Source: Sphingomonadales bacterium
Lineage (GTDB): Bacteria > Pseudomonadota > Alphaproteobacteria > Sphingomonadales > Sphingomonadaceae
Reading direction: 5' to 3'
Assembly (NCBI GenBank): GCA_016707885.1
Contig: JADJGU010000001.1
Location: 1,351,736 to 1,415,735 of the forward strand
DNA: 64,000 bases
In this document: positions 41,447 through 51,115 of the stretch, in pieces
Layout: the number at the start of each line of letters is the position of its first letter
How positions within the stretch are numbered: position 1 is the first letter of the stretch
Made by a program: the position numbers and the translations under genes
Notes under the pieces: model-generated
What the model was told of the DNA's origin: nothing
Databases searched by the model: none
The model's input: the letters and a program-made list of their open reading frames with translations, nothing else

Positions 41447-42089
41447 AATTTTCCCATGTGATTTTCGATTTCGGCGGGGTCATCACCTCGTCGCCTTTGA
41501 AGCGTTCAACCGCCTGGAGGCCGAGCGCGGTCTGCCGCGTGATTTTGTCCGCACCGTCAATTCGACCAACCCCGATGACAATGCGTGGGCGAAATTCGAA
41601 CGCGCCGAAATCGACGTCGAAGGTTTCGATGCGCTGTTCGCAGCAGAAGCCGCAGCGATGGGGCACGCGCTGGAGGGCGCGGCAGTGATATCCTGCCTGG
41701 CCGGCGATGTACGCCCCTATATGGTCACCGCGCTAGACCGGCTGAAGGACGAAGGCTTTGGCATTGGCTGCATCACCAATAATGTGAAGGCCGGCCGCGG
41801 TGCAGCAATGGCGCGCAGTGAAGATAAGGCGCTGCAGGTAGAGGCCATCATGGCGCGGTTTGACCATGTGATCGAAAGCTCAAAGGCTGGCGTTCGCAAG
41901 CCAGACCCGCGCATTTACCAGATGATGTGCGAAGCTTTGTCCGTCTCGCCCGAAACCTGCATCTATCTTGATGATCTGGGCATAAACTGCAAACCTGCGT
42001 CCCAACTGGGCATGCACGCGATCAAGGTAACCAGTGGCGAACAGGCATTGGAAGATTTGGAGGCTGCGGTAGGAATGACTTTGCAATAG
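41443..42089 (+). pseudogene. HAD-superfamily hydrolase, frameshifted
   Basis: The ATG at 41443 gives MKFSHVIFDFGGVITSSP with the nucleophilic Asp9 of motif I; adding one base near 41494-41499 restores FEAFNRLEAERGLPRDFVRT and about 215 residues. Motif II GCITNN, motif III Lys in SSKAGVRKPDPRIY and motif IV IYLDDLGINCKPA are intact. It resembles the HAD part of ACAD10/soluble epoxide hydrolase. The Asp usual two residues after the nucleophile is replaced by Gly, so phosphatase activity may be weak. Confidence 0.8.
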
Positions 42090-42178
42090 GGTTTCGGGCT
42101 GCCTGCCCTTGCGGAAAGCCTGTCGAACGGTTAGGTGGCTGGGTCTCTCCCAACCCCAACCGTAAGGTCGGCAATCCC

Positions 42179-42886
42179 ATGAAAAAACTCTATCCCGATG
42201 CAAAGGCCGCGCTCGATGGCCTGCTGCGTAACGATATGCTCATTGCCAGCGGCGGTTTTGGCCTGTGCGGCATTCCTGAACGCTTCCTAGAAGCAATCAT
42301 GGAAAGCGGTGTCACCGGCCTGACGTTCGCCTCGAACAATGCAGGCATCGACAATGAAGGTATTGGCAAGCTGCTGCGCACCAAGCAGGTCAAGAAGATG
42401 ATCGCCTCCTATGTTGGCGAGAATAAGGAGTTTGAGCGCCAATTTTTGTCGGGCGAGCTTGAGGTGGAATTCTGCCCGCAAGGCACGCTCGCCGAGCGGA
42501 TGCGCGCGGGCGGCGCAGGCATCCCCGGTTTCTACACCAAGACCGGCGTCGGCACGCAAGTGGCCGAGGGTAAGGAAGTGAAGGTCTTCGACGGTGAGGA
42601 ATATATTCTCGAACGGGGCATCTTTGCCGACCTCAGCCTCGTAAAGGCATGGAAAGCCGATGAGAGCGGCAATGTCGTTTTCCGCAAGACCGCACGCAAT
42701 TTCAACGTACCAGCCGCAACCTGCGGCAAGGTCTGTGTGGTCGAGGTAGAGGAAGTGGTGCCGGTCGGCAGCCTTGATCCCGACGCCATCCATCTTCCCG
42801 GTGTCTATGTGCAGCGGATGATAATCGGCAGCCCCTATGACAAGAAGATCGAGTTCCGCACCGTTCGCGAAAGGGAGGCAGCATAA
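42179..42886 (+). CDS. scoA: 3-oxoacid CoA-transferase subunit A
   Basis: 235 residues. Class I CoA-transferase alpha subunit: IASGGFGLCGIPERFLEAIM, FASNNAGIDNEGIGKLLRTK and PGFYTKTGVGTQVAEGKEVK. With subunit B it moves CoA from succinyl-CoA to acetoacetate or other 3-oxoacids. The stop overlaps the ATG of scoB (TAATG), so the subunits are translated together. Confidence 0.93.
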   Translation: MKKLYPDAKAALDGLLRNDMLIASGGFGLCGIPERFLEAIMESGVTGLTFASNNAGIDNEGIGKLLRTKQVKKMIASYVGENKEFERQFLSGELEVEFCPQGTLAERMRAGGAGIPGFYTKTGVGTQVAEGKEVKVFDGEEYILERGIFADLSLVKAWKADESGNVVFRKTARNFNVPAATCGKVCVVEVEEVVPVGSLDPDAIHLPGVYVQRMIIGSPYDKKIEFRTVREREAA

Positions 42887-43545
42887 TGACAACCCATGAT
42901 GGCCTTTCCAAAGGATGGACCCGCGACCAGATGGCGGCGCGCGCGGCGAAAGAGTTGCAGGATGGATTTTACGTGAACCTCGGCATCGGCATCCCGACGC
43001 TGGTGGCGAACCATATCCCCGAAGGCATGGACGTGACGCTGCAATCGGAAAACGGCATGCTCGGCATCGGCCCATTCCCTTATGACGATGAGGTCGACGC
43101 CGACCTGATCAATGCGGGCAAGCAGACGATCAGCGAGCTGCCGCAATCGGCCTATTTTGATAGCGCGCAGAGCTTTGCCATGATCCGTGGCGGGCATATC
43201 GACCTGACCGTGCTCGGCGCGATGGAAGTCGCCGAAAATGGCGATATCGCCAACTGGATGGTTCCCGGCAAGATGATCAAGGGCATGGGCGGTGCCATGG
43301 ATCTGGTCGCGGGCGTCAAGAAGATCATAGTGGTGATGGAGCATGTGGCAAAGGACGGTTCGCCCAAATTCATTCCTGCCTGCACCCTGCCGCTGACCGG
43401 TCGTAATGTGGTCGATATGGTGATCACCGATCTTGCCGTGTTTCAGCGGCCCGACCATAGCTCGCCTTTCAAACTGATCGAAATGGCCCCCGGTGTGACG
43501 GCGGATGAAGTCGCGGCAAAGACCACGGCACACTACGTGGCGTGA
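42886..43545 (+). CDS. scoB: 3-oxoacid CoA-transferase subunit B
   Basis: 219 residues. The catalytic Glu55 lies in QSENGMLGIGPFP, which forms the glutamyl-CoA intermediate. YVNLGIGIPTLVANHIP and VLGAMEVAENGDIANWMVPG are also typical. Partner of ScoA. The next gene starts at GTG 43542 overlapping the stop. Confidence 0.95.
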   Translation: MTTHDGLSKGWTRDQMAARAAKELQDGFYVNLGIGIPTLVANHIPEGMDVTLQSENGMLGIGPFPYDDEVDADLINAGKQTISELPQSAYFDSAQSFAMIRGGHIDLTVLGAMEVAENGDIANWMVPGKMIKGMGGAMDLVAGVKKIIVVMEHVAKDGSPKFIPACTLPLTGRNVVDMVITDLAVFQRPDHSSPFKLIEMAPGVTADEVAAKTTAHYVA

Positions 43546-43994
43546 ACGGCGCTACGTTGAACATCTGGCTTATCGCGGCAGGGATGGGCAGTCTGGCCGC
43601 ATCTGCCTTGCATATCGCTTGCATTATCGGTGGACCGGCATGGTACCGATTTTTAGGTGCGGGCGAGCGGATGGCCCGGATGGCGACGCAAGATTCTTGG
43701 GTGCCTGCGGCGATTACAATGGCTGTCGCGGCAGTCCTTGCCGTCTGGGCCGCCTACGCCTTTTCGGGGGCAGGGCTGTTGACGCGGCTCCCTCTGGTGC
43801 GCACCGCGCTTGTGTTGATCAGTGCTGTGTTGCTTTTGCGTGCAGCCGCTTTCCTTGTGCGATCGAGCTGGAGACCTGATCTGTCCTTCGGCTTCATGCT
43901 TTGGTCGTCGCTGATCGTCTTGGCACTCGGCCTTTGCTTTGCCATTGGCACTTGGCAAGCTTGGCCCGAGCTGTCCGAAAAGGCCGCGAAATGA
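43542..43994 (+). CDS. small membrane protein downstream of scoAB
   Basis: 150 residues from GTG 43542, overlapping the scoB stop (GTGA). Four hydrophobic helices (LIAAGMGSLAASALHIACII, ITMAVAAVLAVWAAYAFSGA, ALVLISAVLLLRAAAFLV, SLIVLALGLCFAIGTW). No motif of known function. Position suggests coexpression with the CoA-transferase and possibly with the beta-lactamase-fold gene 37 bp downstream. Confidence 0.7.
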   Translation: MNGATLNIWLIAAGMGSLAASALHIACIIGGPAWYRFLGAGERMARMATQDSWVPAAITMAVAAVLAVWAAYAFSGAGLLTRLPLVRTALVLISAVLLLRAAAFLVRSSWRPDLSFGFMLWSSLIVLALGLCFAIGTWQAWPELSEKAAK

Positions 43995-44031
43995 ATCCGC
44001 TTTTCAGAACGGAAAGAAGTAACAGCGGTCG

Positions 44032-45294
44032 ATGAAACGAATATATATTGCACTTGCCGTTCTCGCCGCACTCGCCCTCGCGGGCTGGTTGGCCACCAAA
44101 AACCTAGACGACGGCGGGCCATTGGCAGAGGCGCCGATCATGTCGCGCCTTACAGCCGAAAACCTGCCCGACACGCCCGACGAGTGGGAGGGCCGGATTG
44201 ACTATCCTGCGCTGGAACAGCAACTGGCCGAATTGTCGTTACGCCCCGAAATGGCCGGGCTCGCGGTCGCAGTGGTCGAAGATGGCAGACTGAGCTTCGT
44301 TCGCACCTATGGTGTATCCGACCGGTCAGCCGGTGCGCCGGTTACGCCGCAGACGGTATTTCGCTGGGCCTCGGTTTCCAAAACCGCCGCTGGTGCACTG
44401 GCAGCCTCGCTGGCGAACGAAGACGTTGTCGATCTGGATCGACCGGTTGCAAGTTGGCGGACCACTTTGCGTTTGCCGACGGGCGCGGAAACGCGGTTGA
44501 CATTTGGCCAATTATTGGCGCAGCAAACCGGCCTCACCAAAAATGCCTATGACGAAAGGCTGGAGGATGGGCAGCGCCCCGGCCGTATTCGTGCAGACCT
44601 TGTCACCGCCCCGCTGCAATGCGAACCGGGAACGTGCCACACGTACCAGAATATCGCCTTTGACGCTGCGAGCGAGATATTGGGCGATGCGGCCAACCGG
44701 CCCTTTGCCGAGGCGGTTGTCGACCGCTTCTTCCGCCCGCTTGGCATGCGCAGCGCCGGATACGGGATGAAGGGGCTGACCGGCGCGAAAGACTGGGCGC
44801 GGCCGCATAACAACGGGCAAGTGCGAGAAGTTAAGGAAGCCTATTGGCGCGTACCAGCAGCAGCAGGCGTGAACAGCAATATTGTCGATTTCGCGCGCTG
44901 GATGCAGGCGATGATGGGAGTGCGCTCCAATGTCATTCCTCAAGAAGTGCTCCAGATTGCCCATAGCCCGCGTGTCAAAACCGCGCGGCTTTATGGTGGG
45001 GATCTGAAACAGGCGAACAGCGATGCCCATTACGGCCTCGGCTGGCGCAGTTTCATTTATGGCGGCCACCGGCTTGAGGGGCATTCGGGCGCGGTGGCAG
45101 GCTACCGTGCGACGATGATATTCGAACCCGCCACCCGCACCGGTGTGGTCGCGATGTGGAACAGCAATTGGGGCTTCCCCTTTCGTATCCCCTTCGCGGT
45201 GGTCGACAGCTATCACAACAAGCAGGATTCGATGTGGCTGGACCTTGGCGACCTGCCACCAGTAAAAGTCGATGAAGCAGAGGGGTTGCCATGA
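44032..45294 (+). CDS. serine hydrolase, beta-lactamase/class C fold
   Basis: 420 residues with an N-terminal signal anchor (IYIALAVLAALALAGWLA). Catalytic motifs: S114-V-S-K117 in FRWASVSKTAAG, Y205-Q-N in CHTYQNIAFDAAS and HSG in LEGHSGAVAGYRATM. These define the penicillin-binding-protein-like serine hydrolases (AmpC, EstB, D-aminopeptidases). It probably acts in the periplasm as an esterase or peptidase; beta-lactam resistance cannot be claimed. The stop overlaps the GST start (ATGAG). Confidence 0.88.
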   Translation: MKRIYIALAVLAALALAGWLATKNLDDGGPLAEAPIMSRLTAENLPDTPDEWEGRIDYPALEQQLAELSLRPEMAGLAVAVVEDGRLSFVRTYGVSDRSAGAPVTPQTVFRWASVSKTAAGALAASLANEDVVDLDRPVASWRTTLRLPTGAETRLTFGQLLAQQTGLTKNAYDERLEDGQRPGRIRADLVTAPLQCEPGTCHTYQNIAFDAASEILGDAANRPFAEAVVDRFFRPLGMRSAGYGMKGLTGAKDWARPHNNGQVREVKEAYWRVPAAAGVNSNIVDFARWMQAMMGVRSNVIPQEVLQIAHSPRVKTARLYGGDLKQANSDAHYGLGWRSFIYGGHRLEGHSGAVAGYRATMIFEPATRTGVVAMWNSNWGFPFRIPFAVVDSYHNKQDSMWLDLGDLPPVKVDEAEGLP

Positions 45295-45980
45295 GCTATA
45301 CATTGATCACCGCCAACCGGAACTATTCCAGCTGGAGCTTGCGCCCGTGGCTGCTGATGAAGGGGCTGGGGCTGGAATTTGAAGACCGGCTGGAACCCTT
45401 CGGCAAGCCAAGTAATTATGAGGATTTTCGCTCCTTTTCCCCCACCGGACAAGTGCCGGTGCTGCTGCATGAGGGCCGCACAATTTACGACAGCATGGGC
45501 ATCGCGCTCTATTTGGCCGACCGGCATGAAGGTGTCTGGCCGAAAGATCCCGACGCACGGGCATGGGCACTATGCGCTGCATCGGAAATGCACAGCGGTT
45601 TTTCGGCGCTACGCAATGATTGTACGATGAATGTCGGCGTACGGGTCAAACCCAAGCCGATGTCGGACGCTCTGAAGGCCAATGTAGCCCGCATCCGGGA
45701 GTTGTTTGAGGAAGGACTTTCGCATTTCGGCGGTCCTTATCTGGCGGGTGCTCAATTCAGCGCCGTCGACGCCTTTTTCGCTCCCGTGGCCTATCGAGTG
45801 CGGACCTACGGGCTCGACGTCGGTAAGGGGCAGGCGTGGGTTGACCACATTCTGTCCCACCCGGCGATGCAACAATGGGAAGCCGCCGCGCTCAAGGAAG
45901 AATGGCGCGAGGTTGGGCATGAGGAAGAATTGCGGGCTTGCGGTGACGTGGTGGCGGATTACAGGGTTGGGCAAAGTTGA
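45291..45980 (+). CDS. glutathione S-transferase family protein
   Basis: 229 residues. Thioredoxin-like N-terminal domain (about 1-80) with NYSSWSLRPWLLMKGLGLEF, the cis-proline motif TGQVPVLLHEG and IYDSMGIALYLADRH for glutathione, then an all-helical domain (FGGPYLAGAQFSAVDAFFAP). The serine in NYSSWS is a candidate for thiol activation. Role is probably detoxification; the substrate is unknown. Confidence 0.88.
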   Translation: MSYTLITANRNYSSWSLRPWLLMKGLGLEFEDRLEPFGKPSNYEDFRSFSPTGQVPVLLHEGRTIYDSMGIALYLADRHEGVWPKDPDARAWALCAASEMHSGFSALRNDCTMNVGVRVKPKPMSDALKANVARIRELFEEGLSHFGGPYLAGAQFSAVDAFFAPVAYRVRTYGLDVGKGQAWVDHILSHPAMQQWEAAALKEEWREVGHEEELRACGDVVADYRVGQS

Positions 45981-46283
45981 TTTTATCGCTTAGGAAAAGG
46001 CGCAGCAAAGGTCTTCGAAACGGCTTTTGATTTTGGAATTCCTTACAGATTCAAGGTGTACTGTAGATTTGGCTACCGTCTTTTGCCTGCTTAGGGAAAG
46101 CGAATTTCTGAAAGGCAAGGCTCTTGAAACGCGTGCTTTTGAGCAGCAACAATAGCTCCCCAATCGCCGCCATTCGGCTTTTCGTCGAAAAGGGCTTTAC
46201 CTGCATTGGATTCGGCGCTTGCCGCGCTATATCGAATTATCTGCCTGAAAGGGCGCACAAGTTTTCCTGAGGAGAGCATCTAT
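45981..46283. other. 303-bp non-coding interval before the M16 protease gene
   Basis: No gene is seen. It is A+T-rich relative to neighbours. It contains a short hairpin CTTTTC-GTC-GAAAAG at 46178-46192 and the Shine-Dalgarno GAGGAGAG just before the ATG at 46284. It probably holds the promoter of the protease gene; I could not fix a -35/-10 pair. Confidence 0.5.
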
Positions 46284-49151
46284 ATGGTCCGCAAACTAAC
46301 TCTGGCGCTTGCCGCCTCCACCATAGCGCTGTCGGGCGCTGCCATGGCGAAGACTGCGCCGGCCCCGGTAGCGGACCTCGTCAAGACGGTCGACATTCCC
46401 TATGAGAAATTCACCTTGGACAATGGCCTTACTGTCATCGTCCACGAAGACCGCAAGGCACCGGTGGTTGCAGTGTCGATCTGGTACGGGGTTGGTTCGA
46501 AGCACGAACCCAAAGGCCAGACCGGCTTTGCCCATCTGTTCGAACATATCATGTTCAACGGCAGCGAGAATGCCCCGGGCGATTATTTCCAGTATACCAA
46601 GCAGATTGGCGCAACCGATCTCAACGGCACGACCTGGCTTGATCGCACCAACTATTTCCAGACCGTTCCGACCAGCGCGCTTGAATCCGCGCTGTTTCTG
46701 GAAAGCGACCGTATGGGCCACCTGCTTGGCGGTCTGACCGAGGAGTCGGTGAAAACGCAGATTGGCGTTGTCTCCAATGAAAAGCGTCAGGGTGACAACC
46801 AACCTTACGGCTTGGTTGAATATGCCCAGTCGGAAAATCTCTTCCCCGTTGGTCACCCCTATCACCACAACACGATCGGCAGCCTTGAAGATCTTGCCGC
46901 GGCCAAGCTCGATGATTTCAAGCAGTGGTTCAAAGATTATTATGGCCCCAACAATTCGGTGCTGGTGCTCGCCGGTGATGTGAATGCGGCGCAAGCAAAG
47001 CCGCTCGTACAGAAATGGTTCGGTGATGTGGCGCGTGGACGCGACGTCCCCCCTGTCAACGCGCCGATTCCGACGCTTGAGGCGCCCAAAAAGATTGTGC
47101 TGAAAGACAAGGTTCCTGCCACGCGCATCTACCGCAACTGGATTGTCCCCGGCTTGGCGGACCCCGATTATACTGCTTTGCGCGCCGGTGCGTCGGTGCT
47201 CGGTGGCCTTGCCAGCTCGCGCCTCGACAATATCCTGGTGCGCGAAGAGCAAAGCGCGGTGGCGGTCTCCTCCTTCATCCTGCCCTTTGTGCATGGCAGC
47301 CTTTTCTGGGTGCAGGCCGATGTAAAGCCGGGCGGCGATGCGGATGCTGTTGCCAAGCGGCTCGACGACATCATGGCAGACTTCATTGCCAAGGGTCCGA
47401 CTGCCGACGAAGTGCAGCGTGTCGCAGCCAGCGAAGCAGCGGACCGGATTGACGGGCTCGAACAGGTTGGTGGCTTTGGTGGCAAGGCGGTCGCCCTTGC
47501 CGAGGGGCAGCTCTATACGGGCGATGCCGACTATTATAAAAAGGAGTTGGAGCGGCTTGCGGCTTTGAAGCCGGAAACGATTTCGGCCGCCATGCAGAAA
47601 TGGCTCACACGTCCGGTGCTGGAAATCCGCGTCGAACCCGGTGAGCGCGAAGCCTATAAGGAAGTCGCATCGGGTTCTGGTGCACGCACTGGCGGCCTGA
47701 CAGCCCCGGCCTTCTACTTGACACCAGGCAGCGACGGCCATGCTACTTCGGGCGTCAAGGTTGATCGCAGCAAAATGCCAGTGCCCGGCGAAACCCCTGC
47801 GCTCGATTTCCCCACGGTTGAAACCGGCGAACTCAAAAACGGCATCAAGGTGCATTTTGCCCGCCGCAATGCCGTACCCGCTGTGCGTATCGCTGTGAGC
47901 TTTGACGCAGGCTATGCAGCTGATCCGGTCGACAAGCGTGGCGTTTCGAACATCATGGGCAATTTGCTGTCGGAAGGCACGCTGACCCTGAACGCGACCC
48001 AGCTCGCTGAAACCGAGGAGCGTCTGGGTGCCGATATAAATGTCGCGTCATCGCAAGACCGGACCGTCGCTTCGCTGCGTGCAGTAAAGCCGAATTTGGC
48101 TGCATCCATTGGCCTGCTGGCCGATGTGGTCAAGAATCCGGCCTTTGCCGAAAAGGATCTGGAGCGCGTCCGCGTCCAGCAATTGACCCGGATCGCAGGT
48201 GAAAAGAACCAGCCGCAAGGCCTGGCGCTGCGCGCATTGCCCGAACTTATCTATGGCAAGGCGCACCCCTATGGTGGACCGCAAACGGGAACGGGCGATG
48301 AAGCTGCGGTGCGCACCCTGACGCGCGCCGATGTGGCTTCATTCCACCAGAGCTGGATCCATCCGGCAAAGGCCGAAATCTTCGTTGTCGGTGACACCTC
48401 GCTTAAGGAAATAACCAAGCTGCTCAACAAGCAGTTCGGTCATTGGAAACCGAAAGCGACCGCAGCCCCGGCCAAGAATTTTGCCGTATCCATGCCCGAG
48501 GCAAAAGCGCGGATCGTGCTGATTGATCGCCCCAATTCGCCACAGTCATTCATTCTTGGCGGCAAGGTGCTGGACGCGAAGGGCAGCGATGACCTGCTGC
48601 CGTTGCGCAGTGCCAACGAGATTTTCGGCGGCGACTTTACCTCGCGCATCAACATGGATCTACGCGAAACCAAGGGCTGGTCTTACGGCGTCCGCTCGCA
48701 AGTTGGTGGCAATGAAGATCGCGTGCCGTTCCTCGTTTTCGCACCGGTGCAGACCAACCAGACAGGCCCGTCGCTGGGTGTGTTGTTGAGCCAGGCGCGC
48801 GACTTTGTAACGAGCAAGCCGATTACCAAGGAAGAGCGCGACACCACGGTGGTCAGCAATGTTCTCGAACTGCCGGGCAGCTATGAACAATCAGCCGCAG
48901 TTCTGGGCCAGATGCGCGCGGATGCCCTGTTCAAACGCCCGTTCGACTATGCCGAAAAGCTGGCAGGAAAATATGGCGCTTTGACCCCCGAAAGCATGAC
49001 CGCCGAGTTCAAGGCCAAGATCAATCCAGAGAAGATGAGCTGGGTTGTCGTGGGCGATGCGGCCAAGGTAAAACCGCAGTTGGAGGCGCTTGGATTGCCG
49101 GTTGAAATGCAATCCGAAGCTGCTAAGCCTACTGACACCAATGCAAATTAA
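46284..49151 (+). CDS. two-domain M16 zinc metallopeptidase (insulinase/pitrilysin family), exported
   Basis: 955 residues from the ATG at 46284, with a signal peptide (LTLALAASTIALSGAAMAKT). The N-terminal half has the inverted zinc motif H84-L-F-E87-H88 in FAHLFEHIMFNG and the third ligand Glu166 in NEKRQG. The C-terminal half is a second M16 unit (about 540-940) without the zinc motif, as in PqqL-like periplasmic enzymes. Probably degrades short peptides in the periplasm. A long reverse-strand open frame inside it is only a shadow. Confidence 0.93.
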   Translation: MVRKLTLALAASTIALSGAAMAKTAPAPVADLVKTVDIPYEKFTLDNGLTVIVHEDRKAPVVAVSIWYGVGSKHEPKGQTGFAHLFEHIMFNGSENAPGDYFQYTKQIGATDLNGTTWLDRTNYFQTVPTSALESALFLESDRMGHLLGGLTEESVKTQIGVVSNEKRQGDNQPYGLVEYAQSENLFPVGHPYHHNTIGSLEDLAAAKLDDFKQWFKDYYGPNNSVLVLAGDVNAAQAKPLVQKWFGDVARGRDVPPVNAPIPTLEAPKKIVLKDKVPATRIYRNWIVPGLADPDYTALRAGASVLGGLASSRLDNILVREEQSAVAVSSFILPFVHGSLFWVQADVKPGGDADAVAKRLDDIMADFIAKGPTADEVQRVAASEAADRIDGLEQVGGFGGKAVALAEGQLYTGDADYYKKELERLAALKPETISAAMQKWLTRPVLEIRVEPGEREAYKEVASGSGARTGGLTAPAFYLTPGSDGHATSGVKVDRSKMPVPGETPALDFPTVETGELKNGIKVHFARRNAVPAVRIAVSFDAGYAADPVDKRGVSNIMGNLLSEGTLTLNATQLAETEERLGADINVASSQDRTVASLRAVKPNLAASIGLLADVVKNPAFAEKDLERVRVQQLTRIAGEKNQPQGLALRALPELIYGKAHPYGGPQTGTGDEAAVRTLTRADVASFHQSWIHPAKAEIFVVGDTSLKEITKLLNKQFGHWKPKATAAPAKNFAVSMPEAKARIVLIDRPNSPQSFILGGKVLDAKGSDDLLPLRSANEIFGGDFTSRINMDLRETKGWSYGVRSQVGGNEDRVPFLVFAPVQTNQTGPSLGVLLSQARDFVTSKPITKEERDTTVVSNVLELPGSYEQSAAVLGQMRADALFKRPFDYAEKLAGKYGALTPESMTAEFKAKINPEKMSWVVVGDAAKVKPQLEALGLPVEMQSEAAKPTDTNAN

Positions 49152-49176
49152 CACCTGAATCAAGAGGAGAAGATTA

Positions 49177-49479
49177 ATGGCAGCAGTAGATGGCGATTGG
49201 GAAGTAACCGTCAAAAGCCCGATGGGTGACCAGAAGTCGGTTCTCACCATCAACAGCAATGGTGACAGCTTCACGGGTAAAATGCAGGGCAGCCTGGGCT
49301 CGATGGACATTGCCAATGGCAGCGTCAGCGGCAACACGCTGAGCTGGAAGATGGACATGACCGTGCCGATGCCGATGACGCTCGATTGCACCGCCACCGT
49401 CGATGGCGATAGCATCACTGGCGAAGTCAAGGCTGGTGCTTTCGGTTCGATGCCGGTTTCGGGCACACGCAAGGCGTAA
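49177..49479 (+). CDS. small conserved beta-rich protein
   Basis: 100 residues without signal peptide. Short alternating strands with repeated glycine-aspartate turns (GDWEVTVKSPMGDQKSVLTI, GDSFTGKMQGSLGSMDIANG, VDGDSITGEVKAGAFGSMPV), suggesting a small beta-barrel. No known function. Starts 25 bp after the protease gene with GAGGAG upstream, so it may share its transcript. A hairpin at 49507-49534 follows. Confidence 0.7.
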   Translation: MAAVDGDWEVTVKSPMGDQKSVLTINSNGDSFTGKMQGSLGSMDIANGSVSGNTLSWKMDMTVPMPMTLDCTATVDGDSITGEVKAGAFGSMPVSGTRKA

Positions 49480-49506
49480 TCCGCCCCAACATATTGAATT
49501 TAGACA

Positions 49507-49534
49507 GGCCGCTTTCCCTTATGGGCGAGCGGCC
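49507..49534 (+). terminator. probable terminator
   Basis: GGCCGC (49507-49512) pairs with GCGGCC (49529-49534), with CCC/GGG able to pair inside the loop. It is followed by TTGTCGTTT. It lies 28 bp after the stop of the 100-residue protein gene. Confidence 0.5.
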
Positions 49535-49598
49535 TTGTCGTTTCCAGCTATGGTGCGTAAGACTTTGGTGTACCGATTCTTAAGGATAAGGGAACCGA

Positions 49599-50153
49599 AT
49601 GAGCCAGCTTGCCTCTCCTTCCCAATTGCGGATGTCGCTGTTGCGATGGGCCTTGTTCGTCGTCCCGACGATCATGCTGCTCGGATTTCTTTCCGGTACA
49701 GTTTCAGGGTCAGGGGAGCAGAATAGCTGGTTTGCCGAACTGGTGAAGCCGGAGGCGCAGCCGCCGGGCTGGGCTTTTGGCGTCGTCTGGCCGATCCTGT
49801 ATCTGCTGATGGGCATTGCCTTTTCAATGATTTTGAATGCACGCGGTGCACGGCTGCGTGGCATCGCCATAGCGCTGTTCCTTGTCCAGCTTGCCTTGAA
49901 CCTCTATTGGTCGCCCCTATTTTTCGGCCAGCATCAGGTTACGGCCGCTTTCTATTTTTTGCTCGCGATTTGGGCGACGGCATTTGCCACGACGATCGTA
50001 TTCGGCCGCATCCGCCCCGTTGCTGCATGGCTGATGGTTCCCTATCTTGCCTGGCTCAGCTTTGCCGCGATCCTCAATTACCAGATCGACCGATTGAACC
50101 CCGATGCAGAGCGCCTATATGTTCCTGCAGCAACTTCCGAAATCGGAGCCTGA
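49599..50153 (+). CDS. tspO: TspO/MBR family tryptophan-rich sensory protein
   Basis: 184 residues, five membrane helices. PEAQPPGWAFGVVWPILYLL and ALNLYWSPLFFGQHQ are the conserved TspO/MBR segments, with LNYQIDRLN near the end. TspO binds porphyrins and in photosynthetic alphaproteobacteria modulates tetrapyrrole and carotenoid gene expression. Ligand not known here. The N-terminus is about 20 residues longer than in many homologues. ubiK follows 3 bp after the stop. Confidence 0.9.
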   Translation: MSQLASPSQLRMSLLRWALFVVPTIMLLGFLSGTVSGSGEQNSWFAELVKPEAQPPGWAFGVVWPILYLLMGIAFSMILNARGARLRGIAIALFLVQLALNLYWSPLFFGQHQVTAAFYFLLAIWATAFATTIVFGRIRPVAAWLMVPYLAWLSFAAILNYQIDRLNPDAERLYVPAATSEIGA

Positions 50154-50156
50154 GCC

Positions 50157-50480
50157 ATGCAGAGTGACAAGCGCATTTTCGACGATCTTTCCAAATTCCT
50201 GAACGGCGTTGCCGGAACGGTTGCGGGCATGGGACGCGAAGCCGAGGCCGGATTCCGCGAACGCACGCGTGAATGGGTTGCGGGTATGGATCTTGTCAGC
50301 CGCGAGGAATTCGACGCCGTTAAGCAAATGGCGGCGACAGCGCGCGCCGAGGCCGAAGAGCTGAAGGCGCGTGTGGCTGCTCTTGAAGCGACATCGGGTA
50401 AACCAAAGTCAGCGCCAAAAGTGGCTGCAAAGCCGGCGGCCAAGTCTACTGCCAAGCCCAAGGCAGCGCCCAAGAAATAA
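50157..50480 (+). CDS. ubiK: UbiK/BMFP accessory factor
   Basis: 107 residues: KRIFDDLSKFLNGVAGTVAG, an amphipathic helix and a coiled coil EEFDAVKQMAATARAEAEEL, KARVAALEA, then a Lys/Ala/Pro-rich tail. This is the BMFP/UbiK family (PF04380 type), shown in E. coli to assist the ubiquinone-synthesis Ubi complex with UbiJ and to bind lipid. The basic tail is longer than in E. coli. Confidence 0.88.
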   Translation: MQSDKRIFDDLSKFLNGVAGTVAGMGREAEAGFRERTREWVAGMDLVSREEFDAVKQMAATARAEAEELKARVAALEATSGKPKSAPKVAAKPAAKSTAKPKAAPKK

Positions 50481-50599
50481 AGGGCTTAGCGCCCTTATCC
50501 ACATATGGCCCACAGACTAATGCACCTTAGGGCGCATCGGCGGTTGCGCGCGAGTCCGCCGACGGGCATTTACCATGCAGAACAAGCGACAGGGCCGTG

Positions 50600-51112
50600 A
50601 TGCGCAATCAGGACGAAGATTTTACCGAGTTCGAGCGCGAAGAGACTGCGCCATTGGACATGCTCGCTGCGCTTTTCGAAGCGCGCGGTTGGGATTTTGA
50701 ACCTGTCAGCGACGAAGAAGTCAGCGCCGAGTTCAAGGGCAGCTGGACCAGCTATCAAATCCGCGCCATCTGGCGTGAGGAAGACAATGCGCTGCAATTG
50801 CTGGTGATGCCCGACGTCACTGTGCCCAGCGACAAGCGCGATGATGTCTATAAGGCACTGGGTCTGATCAACGAACAGCTCTGGATTGGCCATTTCGACC
50901 TTTGGTCATCCAATGGCATGCTGCTCTTCCGCCATGGCAGCCTGCTGCCGCCCAACGGCCTGTTGGGGGTCGATCAGGCGCAGACGATTATCGATGTGGC
51001 GCTCGACGAGTGCGAACGCTTCTATCCGGTATTCCAGTTCATCATCTGGGGCGGAAAATCGCCCGAAGATGCGATTACCGCTGCGTTGGTGGAGACCCAC
51101 GGAGAGGCCTGA
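50600..51112 (+). CDS. YbjN domain protein
   Basis: 170 residues from the ATG at 50600 (a GTG directly before it is in frame). MLAALFEARGWDFEPVSDEE, TSYQIRAIWREEDNALQLLV and GHFDLWSSNGMLLFRHGSLL show the YbjN/type III secretion chaperone-like fold. In alphaproteobacteria the gene is common and the function is not established. Soluble, acidic. Convergent with the two thioesterase genes. Confidence 0.85.
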   Translation: MRNQDEDFTEFEREETAPLDMLAALFEARGWDFEPVSDEEVSAEFKGSWTSYQIRAIWREEDNALQLLVMPDVTVPSDKRDDVYKALGLINEQLWIGHFDLWSSNGMLLFRHGSLLPPNGLLGVDQAQTIIDVALDECERFYPVFQFIIWGGKSPEDAITAALVETHGEA

Positions 51113-51115
51113 TCC

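Noticed and set aside
46296..47855. 519-residue open frame on the minus strand
   Set aside because: Antisense of the M16 peptidase gene, no recognisable protein features; a typical shadow in high-GC DNA.
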